38,684 nt of DNA. Source: Bacteroidales bacterium (GTDB lineage Bacteria > Bacteroidota > Bacteroidia > Bacteroidales > UBA932). Below the pieces are notes generated by a model, which saw nothing but the letters and a program-made list of their open reading frames with translations, had not been told where the DNA came from and did no database searches. The first letter of the stretch is position 1, and each line of letters opens with the position of its first letter. A program made the position numbers and the translations under genes. Below are positions 15,816-24,132 of the stretch, in pieces. Location: NCBI GenBank assembly GCA_024401715.1, contig JAKSKO010000018.1, forward strand, positions 1 to 38,684. Direction: 5' to 3'.

Positions 15816-16520
15816 TTACTTGTGAACCACTGTGCCGATCTTGTCGCCGCCCAGAAGACGGGCAAGATTGCCGCGCACGTTCATGTCGAAGACGATGATT
15901 GGCATGTTGCCCTGCTCGCAAAGTGCGAAGGCTGTTGCGTCCATAACCTTCAAGTGGTCGCCGAGAGCCTTGTCGAAGGTGAGCTCGTCATACTTCACGG
16001 CTGATGGGTCTTTCTCCGGGTCGGCAGTGTATACGCCGTCCACGCGTGTGCCTTTCAGAAGGGCGTTGGCGCCAATCTCCAGGGCACGGAGGGCTGCACC
16101 GCTGTCTGTTGTGAAGAAAGGATTGCCTGTGCCGCCTGCGATAAGGGCCACGCCGCCGTTCTCCATAACCGCAACGGCCTTGTCTCTCATGTAATAGTTT
16201 GCAATAGGCTCCATAGGGGTGGCTGTGAACACCTCTGCCTTCACGCCCAGACTGCGAATGGCCATTGCCAGGGCAAGAGAGTTGATAATGGTTGCAAGCA
16301 TGCCCATCTTGTCTCCGTCCACGCGGTCGAAGCCGCTTTTCACGCCGCTGAGGCCGCGGAAGATGTTGCCTCCGCCTATCACTATGCCCACCTGATGGCC
16401 GGCTTTCACCGCGTCCACCACTTCCTGTGCATACTGGTTAACCCATTCCTCATTGATACCTGTGCCGGCAGGGCCTCCAAGGCTCTCCCCGCTTAATTTC
16501 AGTAGAACTCTATTGTACAT
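15816..16520 (-). CDS. pyrH: UMP kinase
   Basis: A 234-residue amino-acid-kinase family protein, the normal length for bacterial UMP kinase. The N-terminus MYNRVLLKLSGESLGG holds the conserved KLSGE phosphate-binding motif; GIVIGGGNIFRG follows near residues 58-70, and DPSAVKYDELTFDKAL lies in the C-terminal part. It phosphorylates UMP to UDP in pyrimidine synthesis. It stands alone on the minus strand, with frr elsewhere in the window rather than directly downstream as in many bacteria. A perfect -7 box lies upstream on the minus strand at 16543-16550. Confidence 0.96.
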   Translation of the reverse strand: MYNRVLLKLSGESLGGPAGTGINEEWVNQYAQEVVDAVKAGHQVGIVIGGGNIFRGLSGVKSGFDRVDGDKMGMLATIINSLALAMAIRSLGVKAEVFTATPMEPIANYYMRDKAVAVMENGGVALIAGGTGNPFFTTDSGAALRALEIGANALLKGTRVDGVYTADPEKDPSAVKYDELTFDKALGDHLKVMDATAFALCEQGNMPIIVFDMNVRGNLARLLGGDKIGTVVHK

Positions 16521-16542
16521 TTCAGTTGTTTTCTAATACGTA

Positions 16543-16574
16543 CAAAAGTATCATTTTATTGCGAATTCTCCAAG
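16543..16574 (-). promoter_or_regulatory. Promoter of pyrH
   Basis: On the minus strand TACTTTTG (16543-16550) is a perfect -7 box, with CTTG (16571-16574) as the -33 element after 20 bases. It lies 23 bases before the pyrH ATG and overlaps the -33 region of the divergent sdhC promoter. Confidence 0.65.
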
Positions 16575-16590
16575 TTATTGCTTATATTTG
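16559..16590 (+). promoter_or_regulatory. Promoter of sdhC-lpxK
   Basis: TATATTTG at 16583-16590 is a perfect -7 box, with TTG at 16559-16561 as a -33 element after 21 bases. It lies 33 bases before the sdhC ATG. Its -33 region interlocks with that of the divergent pyrH promoter. Confidence 0.65.
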
Positions 16591-16623
16591 CATAACCTAT
16601 ATGGAATGTAAAATCTAATAATT

Positions 16624-17319
16624 ATGGCAAATATTTTTCAATCTTCAATCGGCAAGAAGCTTATCATGAGCGTTTCAGGTCTTTTCCTGGTAATCTTCAT
16701 GCTTCTTCACACTACAATCAACTGTTTTGCAGTCCGTGACTTCTTCCATGGTTCATGGGGTGCAGAGGATGGCTGGTTCCAGCTTGGTTGCGATTTCATG
16801 GCCCTTCCAATCGTTAACGTAATGGTTCCTGTTCTTGCAGCAGGTTTCCTTATCCACATCGCTTACGCCCTCATTCTTTCAATCACAAACTTCAAGGCAA
16901 GAGGCGGCGTTAAACGTTACGAGGTTAACTCTAAGGCAAAGGCAGACTCTTTCGCAGCACAGAACATGATCTGGCTTGGCCTCATCGTTCTCGGCTTCAT
17001 CTTCTTCCACCTCACTCACTTCTGGCAGCACATGCAGCTTCAGGAGTTCACAGGCGGCGAGGCAGAGAATCCATACGTGCTTCTGGAGAACACATTCGGC
17101 AACATCTGGATTGTTATCCTCTATATCGTTTGGTTCGTAGTTCTTTACATGCATATCGGCCACGGCTTCTGGAGCGCACTTCAGACAATTGGCTGGAACA
17201 ATATGATCTGGCTTAACCGCTGGAAATGGATCGGCCGCATCATAGGTGGTCTCATCGTTCTGGGTCTTACTGCAGTTGCATTGGTATCTTACTTCCATGC
17301 AAACGGTATCTGCTGCTAA
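16624..17319 (+). CDS. sdhC: Succinate dehydrogenase/fumarate reductase cytochrome b subunit
   Basis: A 231-residue membrane protein with five hydrophobic segments, the b558-type subunit of Bacteroidota and epsilonproteobacterial complexes. The first helix contains KLIMSVSGLFLVIFMLLH; heme-ligand candidates are His in the helices at LLHTTIN, FLIHIAY, FHLTHFWQH and HIGHGFW. It anchors the catalytic subunits and passes electrons between quinone and the iron-sulfur protein. Normally sdhA (flavoprotein) and sdhB (iron-sulfur) follow at once; here the next gene, ten bases away, is lpxK. The catalytic subunits must be elsewhere or missing. Confidence 0.92.
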   Translation: MANIFQSSIGKKLIMSVSGLFLVIFMLLHTTINCFAVRDFFHGSWGAEDGWFQLGCDFMALPIVNVMVPVLAAGFLIHIAYALILSITNFKARGGVKRYEVNSKAKADSFAAQNMIWLGLIVLGFIFFHLTHFWQHMQLQEFTGGEAENPYVLLENTFGNIWIVILYIVWFVVLYMHIGHGFWSALQTIGWNNMIWLNRWKWIGRIIGGLIVLGLTAVALVSYFHANGICC

Positions 17320-17328
17320 TCCTCAGAC

Positions 17329-18429
17329 GTGTATAAAACTGTTTTAAAACTCCGTCATCGGATGTATGACCGTGGTTGGATTAAATCCTATCCAACCGAA
17401 ATCCCTTCAATCTGCGTTGGTAACGTTGCTCTTGGGGGAACGGGCAAAACTCCGATGACGGAGCTTGTTATACGCCTTCTGTCCAACCAGCCGGTATTTC
17501 CCGCAGATGCGGATATTTACGGTTTTGCACCCGAAGAAGGCAGTCTCCGCCCAAGAAGGATTGCGGTTATAAGCCGCGGCTACAAGCGCAAGACCAAGGG
17601 CTTCCAGGTTGTGCCGGCCGATGGCACTGCCAGGCAGTTCGGTGACGAACCCCTGCAGATAAAGCGCAAGTTTCCGCATCTGGACGTGGTTGTGGATGCG
17701 AACCGCAACAGGGCCGCAGCAGCTCTTGCAGACCCTTCCAGGTTCAGTCGTCCGGACATCCTTATCCTGGACGACGCCTTCCAGCACAGGAAGATAAGAG
17801 CCACACGCAACATTATCCTCACGTCCTATGCCAAACCTTTCTTCAAGGACTTCCTTGTGCCTTTCGGCACGCTTAGAGACCTTGCGAAAAGGGTGAGGAA
17901 GGCGGACATGATAATTGTCACCAAGTGTCCGGGCTATCTGGATGCGGAGGAGAGGGCTCGTTTCGCAAAAAAGATGGGCGTAAAAAACTACGATTTGGAC
18001 AGTTGCAGCGGCACATGGAAGAACGGAAGTCCGATTACGGTGCTGTTCTCCACCATTGGTTACGACCAGCCCCAGCCCGTGTTCCCGGAGGGGGATCCGC
18101 ATTATATCTATTCCCACCAGGCCCTGGTTGTAAGCGGCATCGCAAACGGAGACAGCTTTGCGGACTATGTGGGCAAGCGGTATTCCGTTATGGACTGCCT
18201 GTCTTTCCGGGATCACCATGCCTTCTCCAGGAGGGATGTGAACAGGATGGTGTCTGTCCTAAGGGCAAATCCCATACTTGTGGGTTTTACCACGGAGAAG
18301 GACGCGCAGAGGCTTAGGGACTGCTTCGTTCCTGAAGACATCAGAGCCAGACTCTTCTATATTCCTATATCAACCAGGATGCTGAGCTCCCTGGAGCAGA
18401 ACATTCTTAAATCTTTCCTTGATATATAG
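17329..18429 (+). CDS. lpxK: Tetraacyldisaccharide 4'-kinase
   Basis: A 366-residue LpxK, which phosphorylates the lipid A disaccharide at the 4' position on the inner membrane. The P-loop is GNVALGGTGKTP near residues 31-42; DDAFQHRKI, conserved in the family, lies near 146-155. I chose GTG at 17329 because the frame is closed by the sdhC stop 12 bases upstream, leaving no earlier start; the first ATG would delete part of RHRMYDRGW. Compared with typical LpxK, about 10-15 N-terminal residues including the hydrophobic anchor are missing. It shares the sdhC transcript and reading frame, separated by one stop codon. Confidence 0.92.
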   Translation: MYKTVLKLRHRMYDRGWIKSYPTEIPSICVGNVALGGTGKTPMTELVIRLLSNQPVFPADADIYGFAPEEGSLRPRRIAVISRGYKRKTKGFQVVPADGTARQFGDEPLQIKRKFPHLDVVVDANRNRAAAALADPSRFSRPDILILDDAFQHRKIRATRNIILTSYAKPFFKDFLVPFGTLRDLAKRVRKADMIIVTKCPGYLDAEERARFAKKMGVKNYDLDSCSGTWKNGSPITVLFSTIGYDQPQPVFPEGDPHYIYSHQALVVSGIANGDSFADYVGKRYSVMDCLSFRDHHAFSRRDVNRMVSVLRANPILVGFTTEKDAQRLRDCFVPEDIRARLFYIPISTRMLSSLEQNILKSFLDI

Positions 18430-18449
18430 GCAATGAAGAATCTTTTTTG

Positions 18450-18457
18450 TACATTTG
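18450..18457 (+). promoter_or_regulatory. Promoter -7 box of frr
   Basis: TACATTTG is a perfect TAnnTTTG match, 25 bases before the frr ATG at 18483. No convincing -33 motif is present at 18-22 bases upstream. It suggests that frr and the following aromatic genes start a new transcript after lpxK. Confidence 0.55.
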
Positions 18458-18482
18458 TTAGAACGAATAAATTATAAACATT

Positions 18483-19046
18483 ATGATAGAGAAAGCTAAT
18501 CAGATCCTTGCCAAGGCAAAGGACAATATGACATCTTCCACAGCATTCCTGGAGGAGAATCTGAAAACCTACCGCGCAGGCAAGGCCAACCCTATGATCT
18601 TCAACAACGTCATGGTTGACTATTACGGTTCCCCAACACCTATACCTCAGGTTGCATCCGTAACAACTCCTGATGCAAAGACCATCATGATCCAGCCATG
18701 GGAGAAGAAGATGATTCCTGTGATAGAGAAGGCCATCATCGACGCAAACGTGGGTATGACTCCTCAGAACAATGGCGAGAGCATACGCTGCAACGTTCCT
18801 GCACTCACAGAGGAGCGCCGCAAAGAGCTCATCAAGAAGGCAAAGGCAGAGGGCGAGAACAGCAAGACAGTTATCGGCAATGCACGCCGCGACGCCATGG
18901 ATGCCCTGAAGAAGCTCATCAAAGAGGGCCTGGCAGAGGATATGGAGAAGGATTTCGAAGATAAAGTACAGAAGGCTACCGACGCGCAGGTGAAAGCTGT
19001 GGACGAAATGGTTGCCGCAAAAGAGAAGGAAATCCTTACCGTATAG
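18483..19046 (+). CDS. frr: Ribosome recycling factor
   Basis: A 187-residue RRF of normal length. It has the two-domain pattern: a three-helix bundle (ends) and a small beta domain in the middle (NVMVDYYGSPTPIPQVASVTTPDAKTIMIQPW shows the conserved DYYGSPTPI and IQPWEK). RRF with EF-G splits ribosomes after termination. Its stop TAG shares the G with the GTG start of pheA, so a housekeeping translation factor leads an aromatic amino acid operon here. Confidence 0.97.
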   Translation: MIEKANQILAKAKDNMTSSTAFLEENLKTYRAGKANPMIFNNVMVDYYGSPTPIPQVASVTTPDAKTIMIQPWEKKMIPVIEKAIIDANVGMTPQNNGESIRCNVPALTEERRKELIKKAKAEGENSKTVIGNARRDAMDALKKLIKEGLAEDMEKDFEDKVQKATDAQVKAVDEMVAAKEKEILTV

Positions 19047-19879
19047 TGAAAAAAGTAGCGATACAGGGCTACAGGGGCTGTTTTCACGAACAGGCCGCCT
19101 GCGAATTCTATAGGGGATTCTCCAATTCGGAGAATCTCTCTATTGTTGAATGCGACCATTTTGAAGACCTCTACACTGCAGTTGGAAACGGCAGTGCGGA
19201 TGCCCTTGTGATGGCCATAGAGAACACCGTAAGCGGTGGTTTGCTTCCCAACTTTGAACTCCTGCGCAAATATGACCTCAGAATCAAAGGCGAGGTTTTC
19301 CTGCGCATAGAGCAGAACCTCATGGCCCTTCCCGGCCAGCGCATAGAGGATATCAGGGAGGTGCGCACCCACTATATGGCCATCAACCAGACCCGTGCCT
19401 TCTTTGCCGACAAACCGTGGATACGCCTTGTTGAGGCCGAGGATACCGCGAAGGCGGCTGCCGATATTGCGGCATCGGGCCAGATGGGCGTGGGAGCGGT
19501 GGCTTCCAAACTTGCATCGGAGCTTTACGGAATGGAAATCCTGGCCCCGGGCATTGAAACCTACAAACAGAACTTCACAAGGTTCCTTATCCTGGACGAC
19601 GCCATAACTGTGGACGAGGCCGTCATAGATAAGGCCTCCATCTGCTTCACCCTTCCGCACAAGGCGGGTTCGCTGGCGCAGATACTCACAATCCTGTCTT
19701 TCTACGATATGAACCTTACCCGTATCCAGTCCCTTCCCATTCCGGGCCGCCAGTGGGAGTATTTCTTCTATGCCGACATACGCTTCGAGAGTGTGGAGCG
19801 TTATCATCAGGCTCTTGCCGCCGTGCGTCCGCTTATGAAGGACCTGGACATACTTGGAGAATATAAGACCGTACTTTAA
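19046..19879 (+). CDS. pheA: Prephenate dehydratase
   Basis: A 277-residue prephenate dehydratase. The catalytic domain covers about 1-180, with AIQGYRGCFHEQAACEFY at the start, AIENTVSGGLLPNFELL near 57-75, and the catalytic TRF motif in KQNFTRFLIL near residue 178. An ACT domain follows (about 190-277; ICFTLPHKAGSLAQILTIL), the Phe-binding site for feedback inhibition. It turns prephenate into phenylpyruvate. No chorismate mutase domain is attached; that activity is on the downstream aroG fusion. The start is GTG at 19046, overlapping the frr stop by one base. Confidence 0.95.
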   Translation: MKKVAIQGYRGCFHEQAACEFYRGFSNSENLSIVECDHFEDLYTAVGNGSADALVMAIENTVSGGLLPNFELLRKYDLRIKGEVFLRIEQNLMALPGQRIEDIREVRTHYMAINQTRAFFADKPWIRLVEAEDTAKAAADIAASGQMGVGAVASKLASELYGMEILAPGIETYKQNFTRFLILDDAITVDEAVIDKASICFTLPHKAGSLAQILTILSFYDMNLTRIQSLPIPGRQWEYFFYADIRFESVERYHQALAAVRPLMKDLDILGEYKTVL

Positions 19880-19881
19880 GC

Positions 19882-21078
19882 ATGATAATCAAACCCGCCA
19901 CCAGAGTAGCTGATGTGAAGGAGTACTACTTCTCACTGAAGAACCGTGAGCTTGCCGAAATAAACGCCTCCCGCAAGGCCGATGGCAAAAGCCCGGTGAT
20001 AAATCTAGGCGTGGGTGCCCCGGACCGCATGCCGCCGGCAGAGGTGATAGGGGAGCTTTGCGATGTTGCGCAGCAGGCATCGGCCCACAAATACCAGAGC
20101 TACAGGGGTATACCGGAGCTTAGGGCGGCTTTCGCGCAGTGGTATGCGAAATGGTATGGCGTGCAGCTGGACCCGGAAACGCAGATCCAGCCTCTCACGG
20201 GTTCCAAGGAGGGCATACTCATTGCCTGCCTGGCCTTTCTGAACAAGGGGGACAAGGTGCTGGTGCCCAACCCGGGTTATCCTACCTACGCATCGGCAGC
20301 AAAGATGGTGCAGGCAGAGATAGTCTATTACGACCTTCTGCCCCGCAGCGGCTATTATCCGGATTTTGATGCGCTGGAGGCGATGGACCTTTCCGGCGTG
20401 AAGATGATGTGGATGAACTATCCCAACATGCCAACCGGAGCCGCCGCATCGCAGCAGGTGTATGAGAAAGCCGTAGCCTTCGGCCTGAAGCACGGCATAA
20501 TGATATGTAACGACAACCCCTACAGCTTTGTGCTGAACAGCAGGCCTCTTTCCATTCTGGCCGTTCCGCGCGCGATGGAGTGCTGCATGGAACTCAACTC
20601 CCTAAGCAAGGCCCAGAACATGAGCGGCTGGCGCATAGGAATGGTGGGAGCTGCGGCCGATGTGATAGCAGAGCTGCTGAAGGTGAAGTCCCAGATGGAC
20701 AGCGGCATGTTCCGCGCCCTGCAGTGTGCGGCCGTGAAGGCCCTGCAGCAGGGACAGGACTGGTATGACAGCCTTAACGCAGAGTATGCAAGGCGCAAGG
20801 AACTGGCCCTTGCCATCATGGAAAGGCTGGGCGCGCAGTGCAGCCGGGACAGCCAGGGCCTCTTCGTATGGGGCCGCCTGCAGCAGGATAATCCCCTTAT
20901 CGCGGGCTATCACACGGAAAAGACCCTGGGAGAGAGGATGTCGGACAAACTTTTATACGAATATGCAGTTTTCATCACGCCGGGAATGGTTTTCGGCAGT
21001 AATGGAAACGATTATATAAGAATTTCTTTGTGTGCCGATTCAGTTACGCTCACAAAGGTTTTGGAACAACTGGGATAG
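19882..21078 (+). CDS. Class I/II aminotransferase of the aromatic amino acid cluster
   Basis: A 398-residue fold-type I PLP aminotransferase. PLP would bind K243 in the segment NSLSKAQNMSGWRIGM; NYPNMPTGA matches the NPxNPTG-type turn, and NDNPYSF the conserved Asp/Tyr region. It starts two bases after pheA and ends just before the aroG/CM gene, which suggests it transaminates phenylpyruvate (and perhaps hydroxyphenylpyruvate) to the amino acid. Relatives include diaminopimelate and aspartate aminotransferases, so substrate specificity is inferred from context only. Confidence 0.88.
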   Translation: MIIKPATRVADVKEYYFSLKNRELAEINASRKADGKSPVINLGVGAPDRMPPAEVIGELCDVAQQASAHKYQSYRGIPELRAAFAQWYAKWYGVQLDPETQIQPLTGSKEGILIACLAFLNKGDKVLVPNPGYPTYASAAKMVQAEIVYYDLLPRSGYYPDFDALEAMDLSGVKMMWMNYPNMPTGAAASQQVYEKAVAFGLKHGIMICNDNPYSFVLNSRPLSILAVPRAMECCMELNSLSKAQNMSGWRIGMVGAAADVIAELLKVKSQMDSGMFRALQCAAVKALQQGQDWYDSLNAEYARRKELALAIMERLGAQCSRDSQGLFVWGRLQQDNPLIAGYHTEKTLGERMSDKLLYEYAVFITPGMVFGSNGNDYIRISLCADSVTLTKVLEQLG

Positions 21079-21089
21079 GAGACCTAACT

Positions 21090-22184
21090 ATGAAAATGGA
21101 CATTGTATCACCAACTGAATGGGGCTTTTTCACTTTACCGCGCCCCTGTGTAATTGCCGGTCCTTGCAGCGCAGAATCGCTGGAGCAGTTGCTTGAGACA
21201 GCAAGCGGCCTAAGGAAGACAGGCATCAATATGTTTCGTGCCGGTGTATGGAAACCGCGCACCCACCCTGGTTGTTTCGAGGGCCACGGAGTTCCCGCTC
21301 TGAAGTGGCTGCAGGAGGTGAAGAAGCAGACAGGCATGAAGGTGTCCTGCGAGGTGGCATCGGCCCAGCACGTGTTCGAGTGCGTGAAGCACGGCGTGGA
21401 CATGGTGTGGCTTGGAGCCAGAACCACCGCAAACCCTTTCCTTGTGCAGGAGATTGCAGAGGCTCTTTCGGGCACCGATATCCCTGTGCTGGTGAAGAAT
21501 CCGGTGAACCCGGATGTGGACCTGTGGATTGGCGCGTTCGAGCGTCTGAACAAGTGCGGAGTTAGGAAACTGGGCGCAATCCATCGCGGCGTTTCCTCTT
21601 TCCAGAAAATGAAATACCGCAACGATCCCGCATGGGAGATGGCCATAGAGCTGCGCAGCCGCGTGCCGGAACTTCCTATCTTTGCCGACCCTTCACACAT
21701 GGGTGGAGCAGTGTCATATGTGCAGGAACTTTCGCAGCGTGCCCTGGACCTTGGTTTCGAGGGCCTTATGGTGGAATGCCACTGCAAGCCTTGCGAGGCT
21801 CTGAGCGACGCAAAGCAGCAGCTTACCCCGGACCAGCTTCACGATATGCTTCTGGGCGAAAACAGGCTGGTTGTGCGTGACAACGACACAGACAATGTCT
21901 CCTACAGGGAGAACATCACCCAGCTGCGCGCCAAGATTGACGTTCTGGACGACAACCTTCTGTCCATGCTTTGCCAGCGCATGAACGTTTCCCGCCAGAT
22001 TGGCCAGTTCAAGAAAGACAACAATATCGCCATCCTTCAGACCGGCCGATGGGACAGCATCCTGGAGCGCATGATCCAGCGCGGAACCGAACTCGGACTG
22101 TCGGAGAAATTCGTAAGGGATTTCTTCACTTCCATCCACGAAGAGTCTGTGGCTGTACAGAACAGGATTCTGGAAGAGAAATAA
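21090..22184 (+). CDS. Bifunctional DAHP synthase / chorismate mutase
   Basis: A 364-residue fusion. Residues 1-265 are a type I-beta DAHP synthase of the KDO8P-synthase-like group: GPCSAES (24-30), FRAGVWKPRTHPGCFEGHG (49-67), the CEVASAQHVFE, KNPVNPD and FADPSHMGG stretches. Residues about 270-364 are an AroQ chorismate mutase (ITQLRAKIDVLDDNLLSMLCQRMNVSRQIGQFKKDNN). The enzyme therefore makes the first shikimate pathway intermediate and diverts chorismate to prephenate, feeding pheA. I chose ATG at 21090, preceded by GGATAGGAG and fitting the family; earlier in-frame codons overlap the aminotransferase gene. Confidence 0.94.
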   Translation: MKMDIVSPTEWGFFTLPRPCVIAGPCSAESLEQLLETASGLRKTGINMFRAGVWKPRTHPGCFEGHGVPALKWLQEVKKQTGMKVSCEVASAQHVFECVKHGVDMVWLGARTTANPFLVQEIAEALSGTDIPVLVKNPVNPDVDLWIGAFERLNKCGVRKLGAIHRGVSSFQKMKYRNDPAWEMAIELRSRVPELPIFADPSHMGGAVSYVQELSQRALDLGFEGLMVECHCKPCEALSDAKQQLTPDQLHDMLLGENRLVVRDNDTDNVSYRENITQLRAKIDVLDDNLLSMLCQRMNVSRQIGQFKKDNNIAILQTGRWDSILERMIQRGTELGLSEKFVRDFFTSIHEESVAVQNRILEEK

Positions 22185-22188
22185 GCCC

Positions 22189-23223
22189 ATGAAAATAGGT
22201 GAAAAGATAGACCTTGGCAACAGACCTCTGCTGCTTGCCCCCATGGAGGACGTCACGGACGCCACTTTCCGCTGGGTGTGCAAGAAGTACGGGGCCGATA
22301 TGATGTATACGGAATTCGTGCCTTCCGACGGCCTAATCCGCGACGCGTCAAAGGCCATAGCCAAGATGCACACCTATGATTTCGAAGCCCCGATAGGCAT
22401 ACAGATTTACGGCCATATCCCCGAGGCCATGGTGGATGCCGCGCTTATGGTGGAGAAAGCGGCCGAGATTGCCGGCGGCCACGGAGCCGATGTACTGGAC
22501 ATAAACTTCGGCTGTCCGGTGAAAAAGATTGCCGGCAGGGGAGCGGGCAGCGGTATGCTGCGTGAGCCGGACAAGTTGGTGAGCATTGTGGATGCAGTTG
22601 TGAAGGCCGTGAAGATGCCGGTTACCGTGAAGACACGCCTTGGCTATGACGAGGATTCCAAGATAATAGTGGAGCTGGCGGAACGCCTGCAGGATGTGGG
22701 CATACAGGCTCTCACCGTGCACGGCCGCACCCGAGCCCAGATGTACAAGGGCTCTGCGGACTGGACCCTTATAGGGAAAATCAAGGAGAATCCGCGCATG
22801 CATATCCCTATCATAGGCAACGGCGACATAACCACCCCGCAGGGCGCGAAAGAAGCGTTCGAGCGCTATGGCGTGGACGGGGTGATGATAGGCCGCGCCA
22901 CCTATGGACATCCGTGGATATTCAACGAGATAAAGCACTATATGGCAACGGGCGAGATTCTGCCTCCTATGAGCGTTCTGGAGCGCGTGGCCCTTGCCAA
23001 AGAGCATCTTGCAAAGAGCGTGGAGCTGAAGGGGGACAAGGTGGGTGTCTTTGAGATGCGCCGCCATCTTGCCAACTATTTCAAGGGTATTCCGGACTTC
23101 AAGCCCTACCGCCTGCGTCTTGTAACCGAAACGGATCCCGTACTTATCCGTGCCTGCCTGGACGAGATTGCAGAACGCTTCGGTGAATTCGCACCGGAAG
23201 TTTCTTCCGTATACGAAATTTGA
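22189..23223 (+). CDS. dusB: tRNA-dihydrouridine synthase
   Basis: A 344-residue FMN-dependent Dus enzyme, DusB type. It has the opening APMEDVTDATFRWVCKKYGAD, the catalytic Cys109 in LDINFGCPVKKI, the RLGYDEDS segment, HGRTRAQMYKGSADW near residues 183-197 and the FMN-phosphate motif GDI...GVMIGRATYGHPWIF. It reduces uridine to dihydrouridine in the D-loop of tRNA. It starts four bases after the aroG/CM stop. In related Bacteroidota tyrA often follows in such aromatic clusters; here dusB takes that place. Confidence 0.94.
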   Translation: MKIGEKIDLGNRPLLLAPMEDVTDATFRWVCKKYGADMMYTEFVPSDGLIRDASKAIAKMHTYDFEAPIGIQIYGHIPEAMVDAALMVEKAAEIAGGHGADVLDINFGCPVKKIAGRGAGSGMLREPDKLVSIVDAVVKAVKMPVTVKTRLGYDEDSKIIVELAERLQDVGIQALTVHGRTRAQMYKGSADWTLIGKIKENPRMHIPIIGNGDITTPQGAKEAFERYGVDGVMIGRATYGHPWIFNEIKHYMATGEILPPMSVLERVALAKEHLAKSVELKGDKVGVFEMRRHLANYFKGIPDFKPYRLRLVTETDPVLIRACLDEIAERFGEFAPEVSSVYEI

Positions 23224-23241
23224 ACCTAAACTCTATAAACA

Positions 23242-24132
23242 ATGCTGTACTATTTCATCATAAACTCACGGGCCGATATCAAGGCTAACATGGGTCCTGA
23301 TTTTGAGGACAGGATTGCCGGGATGGGTGAGGAACACAAGGTGTATCACACACTTGGTGTTGGTGACGCAACACGCTTTGTGCGTATCTATTGCGATCTT
23401 CATCCTGCAGACCATGTCTGCTTTGTGGCCTGCGGCGGCAGTGGAACCCTTGCGGAGGTGGCCGGCGGCGTGGTTGGATTCAGAAACAAATGCATAGCCT
23501 TCCTCGCTTACGGATCGGCCAATGATTTTTGCAAGCACTACCCAGGCAGGGACTTCAAGAGCATTGACGCTCTCCTGAAGGGAAGCGAAAACAAGGTGGA
23601 TATCATCAGGGCCAACAATTTCTACGCCCTGAACGTTGCCAATGCCGGTTTCGATGCCATGGTAACCTATATTGCTAGCCGAAATATAGAAAACGGTATG
23701 GATCTGAAAACGGCATACAACCGTGCCGTCATGCGAAGCGTACTCTTCAACAGAGCGAACAGGATAAGCGTTACGGCCGATGGTGAACGCCTGAACAAGA
23801 CGCACATTCTGCTGTGTGCGATGGCCAATGCCAGCTGGTATGGCGGCCAGTACAATTGTGCTCCACTGGCACAGGTGGATGACGGCCTCATTGAGGTGAT
23901 TCTGCTGAAACCATGCTCCATTGTTTCCTTCCTGAATATGATGAATCACTTCCTTACGGGTTCCCATCTGCAGGATCCCCGCTGTATGAAGAACATCGTG
24001 TACCGCAGGGCGAAGCATATAGAGCTGGATTCCAAGGATCTCATATATCTGGCCCTGGACGGTGAGGTTATTCCCTCAACCCATTTCGACATAGACATAC
24101 TTCCCAACGAGATTACAATGATACTACCATGA
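23242..24132 (+). CDS. Diacylglycerol/lipid kinase-like protein with altered GGDGT motif
   Basis: A 296-residue protein of the diacylglycerol kinase catalytic family (YegS/DgkB-like). GGSGTLAEVAGGV (65-77) corresponds to the family motif GGDGTxNEV, and GSANDF (91-96) to GTxNDF, both part of the nucleotide-binding fold; the rest follows the two-lobe layout (LNVANAGFDAMVTY near 130-143, FDIDILPNE at the end). The usually invariant Asp is Ser67 here and the Asn is Ala, so kinase activity may be changed or lost. It begins 18 bases after dusB and overlaps the next gene by four bases (ATGA), which places it at the head of a three-gene signalling unit. Confidence 0.82.
   Translation: MLYYFIINSRADIKANMGPDFEDRIAGMGEEHKVYHTLGVGDATRFVRIYCDLHPADHVCFVACGGSGTLAEVAGGVVGFRNKCIAFLAYGSANDFCKHYPGRDFKSIDALLKGSENKVDIIRANNFYALNVANAGFDAMVTYIASRNIENGMDLKTAYNRAVMRSVLFNRANRISVTADGERLNKTHILLCAMANASWYGGQYNCAPLAQVDDGLIEVILLKPCSIVSFLNMMNHFLTGSHLQDPRCMKNIVYRRAKHIELDSKDLIYLALDGEVIPSTHFDIDILPNEITMILP

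Noticed and set aside
18764-19807. 347-codon open frame on the minus strand across frr and pheA
   Set aside because: Shadow of two well-conserved genes on the other strand.
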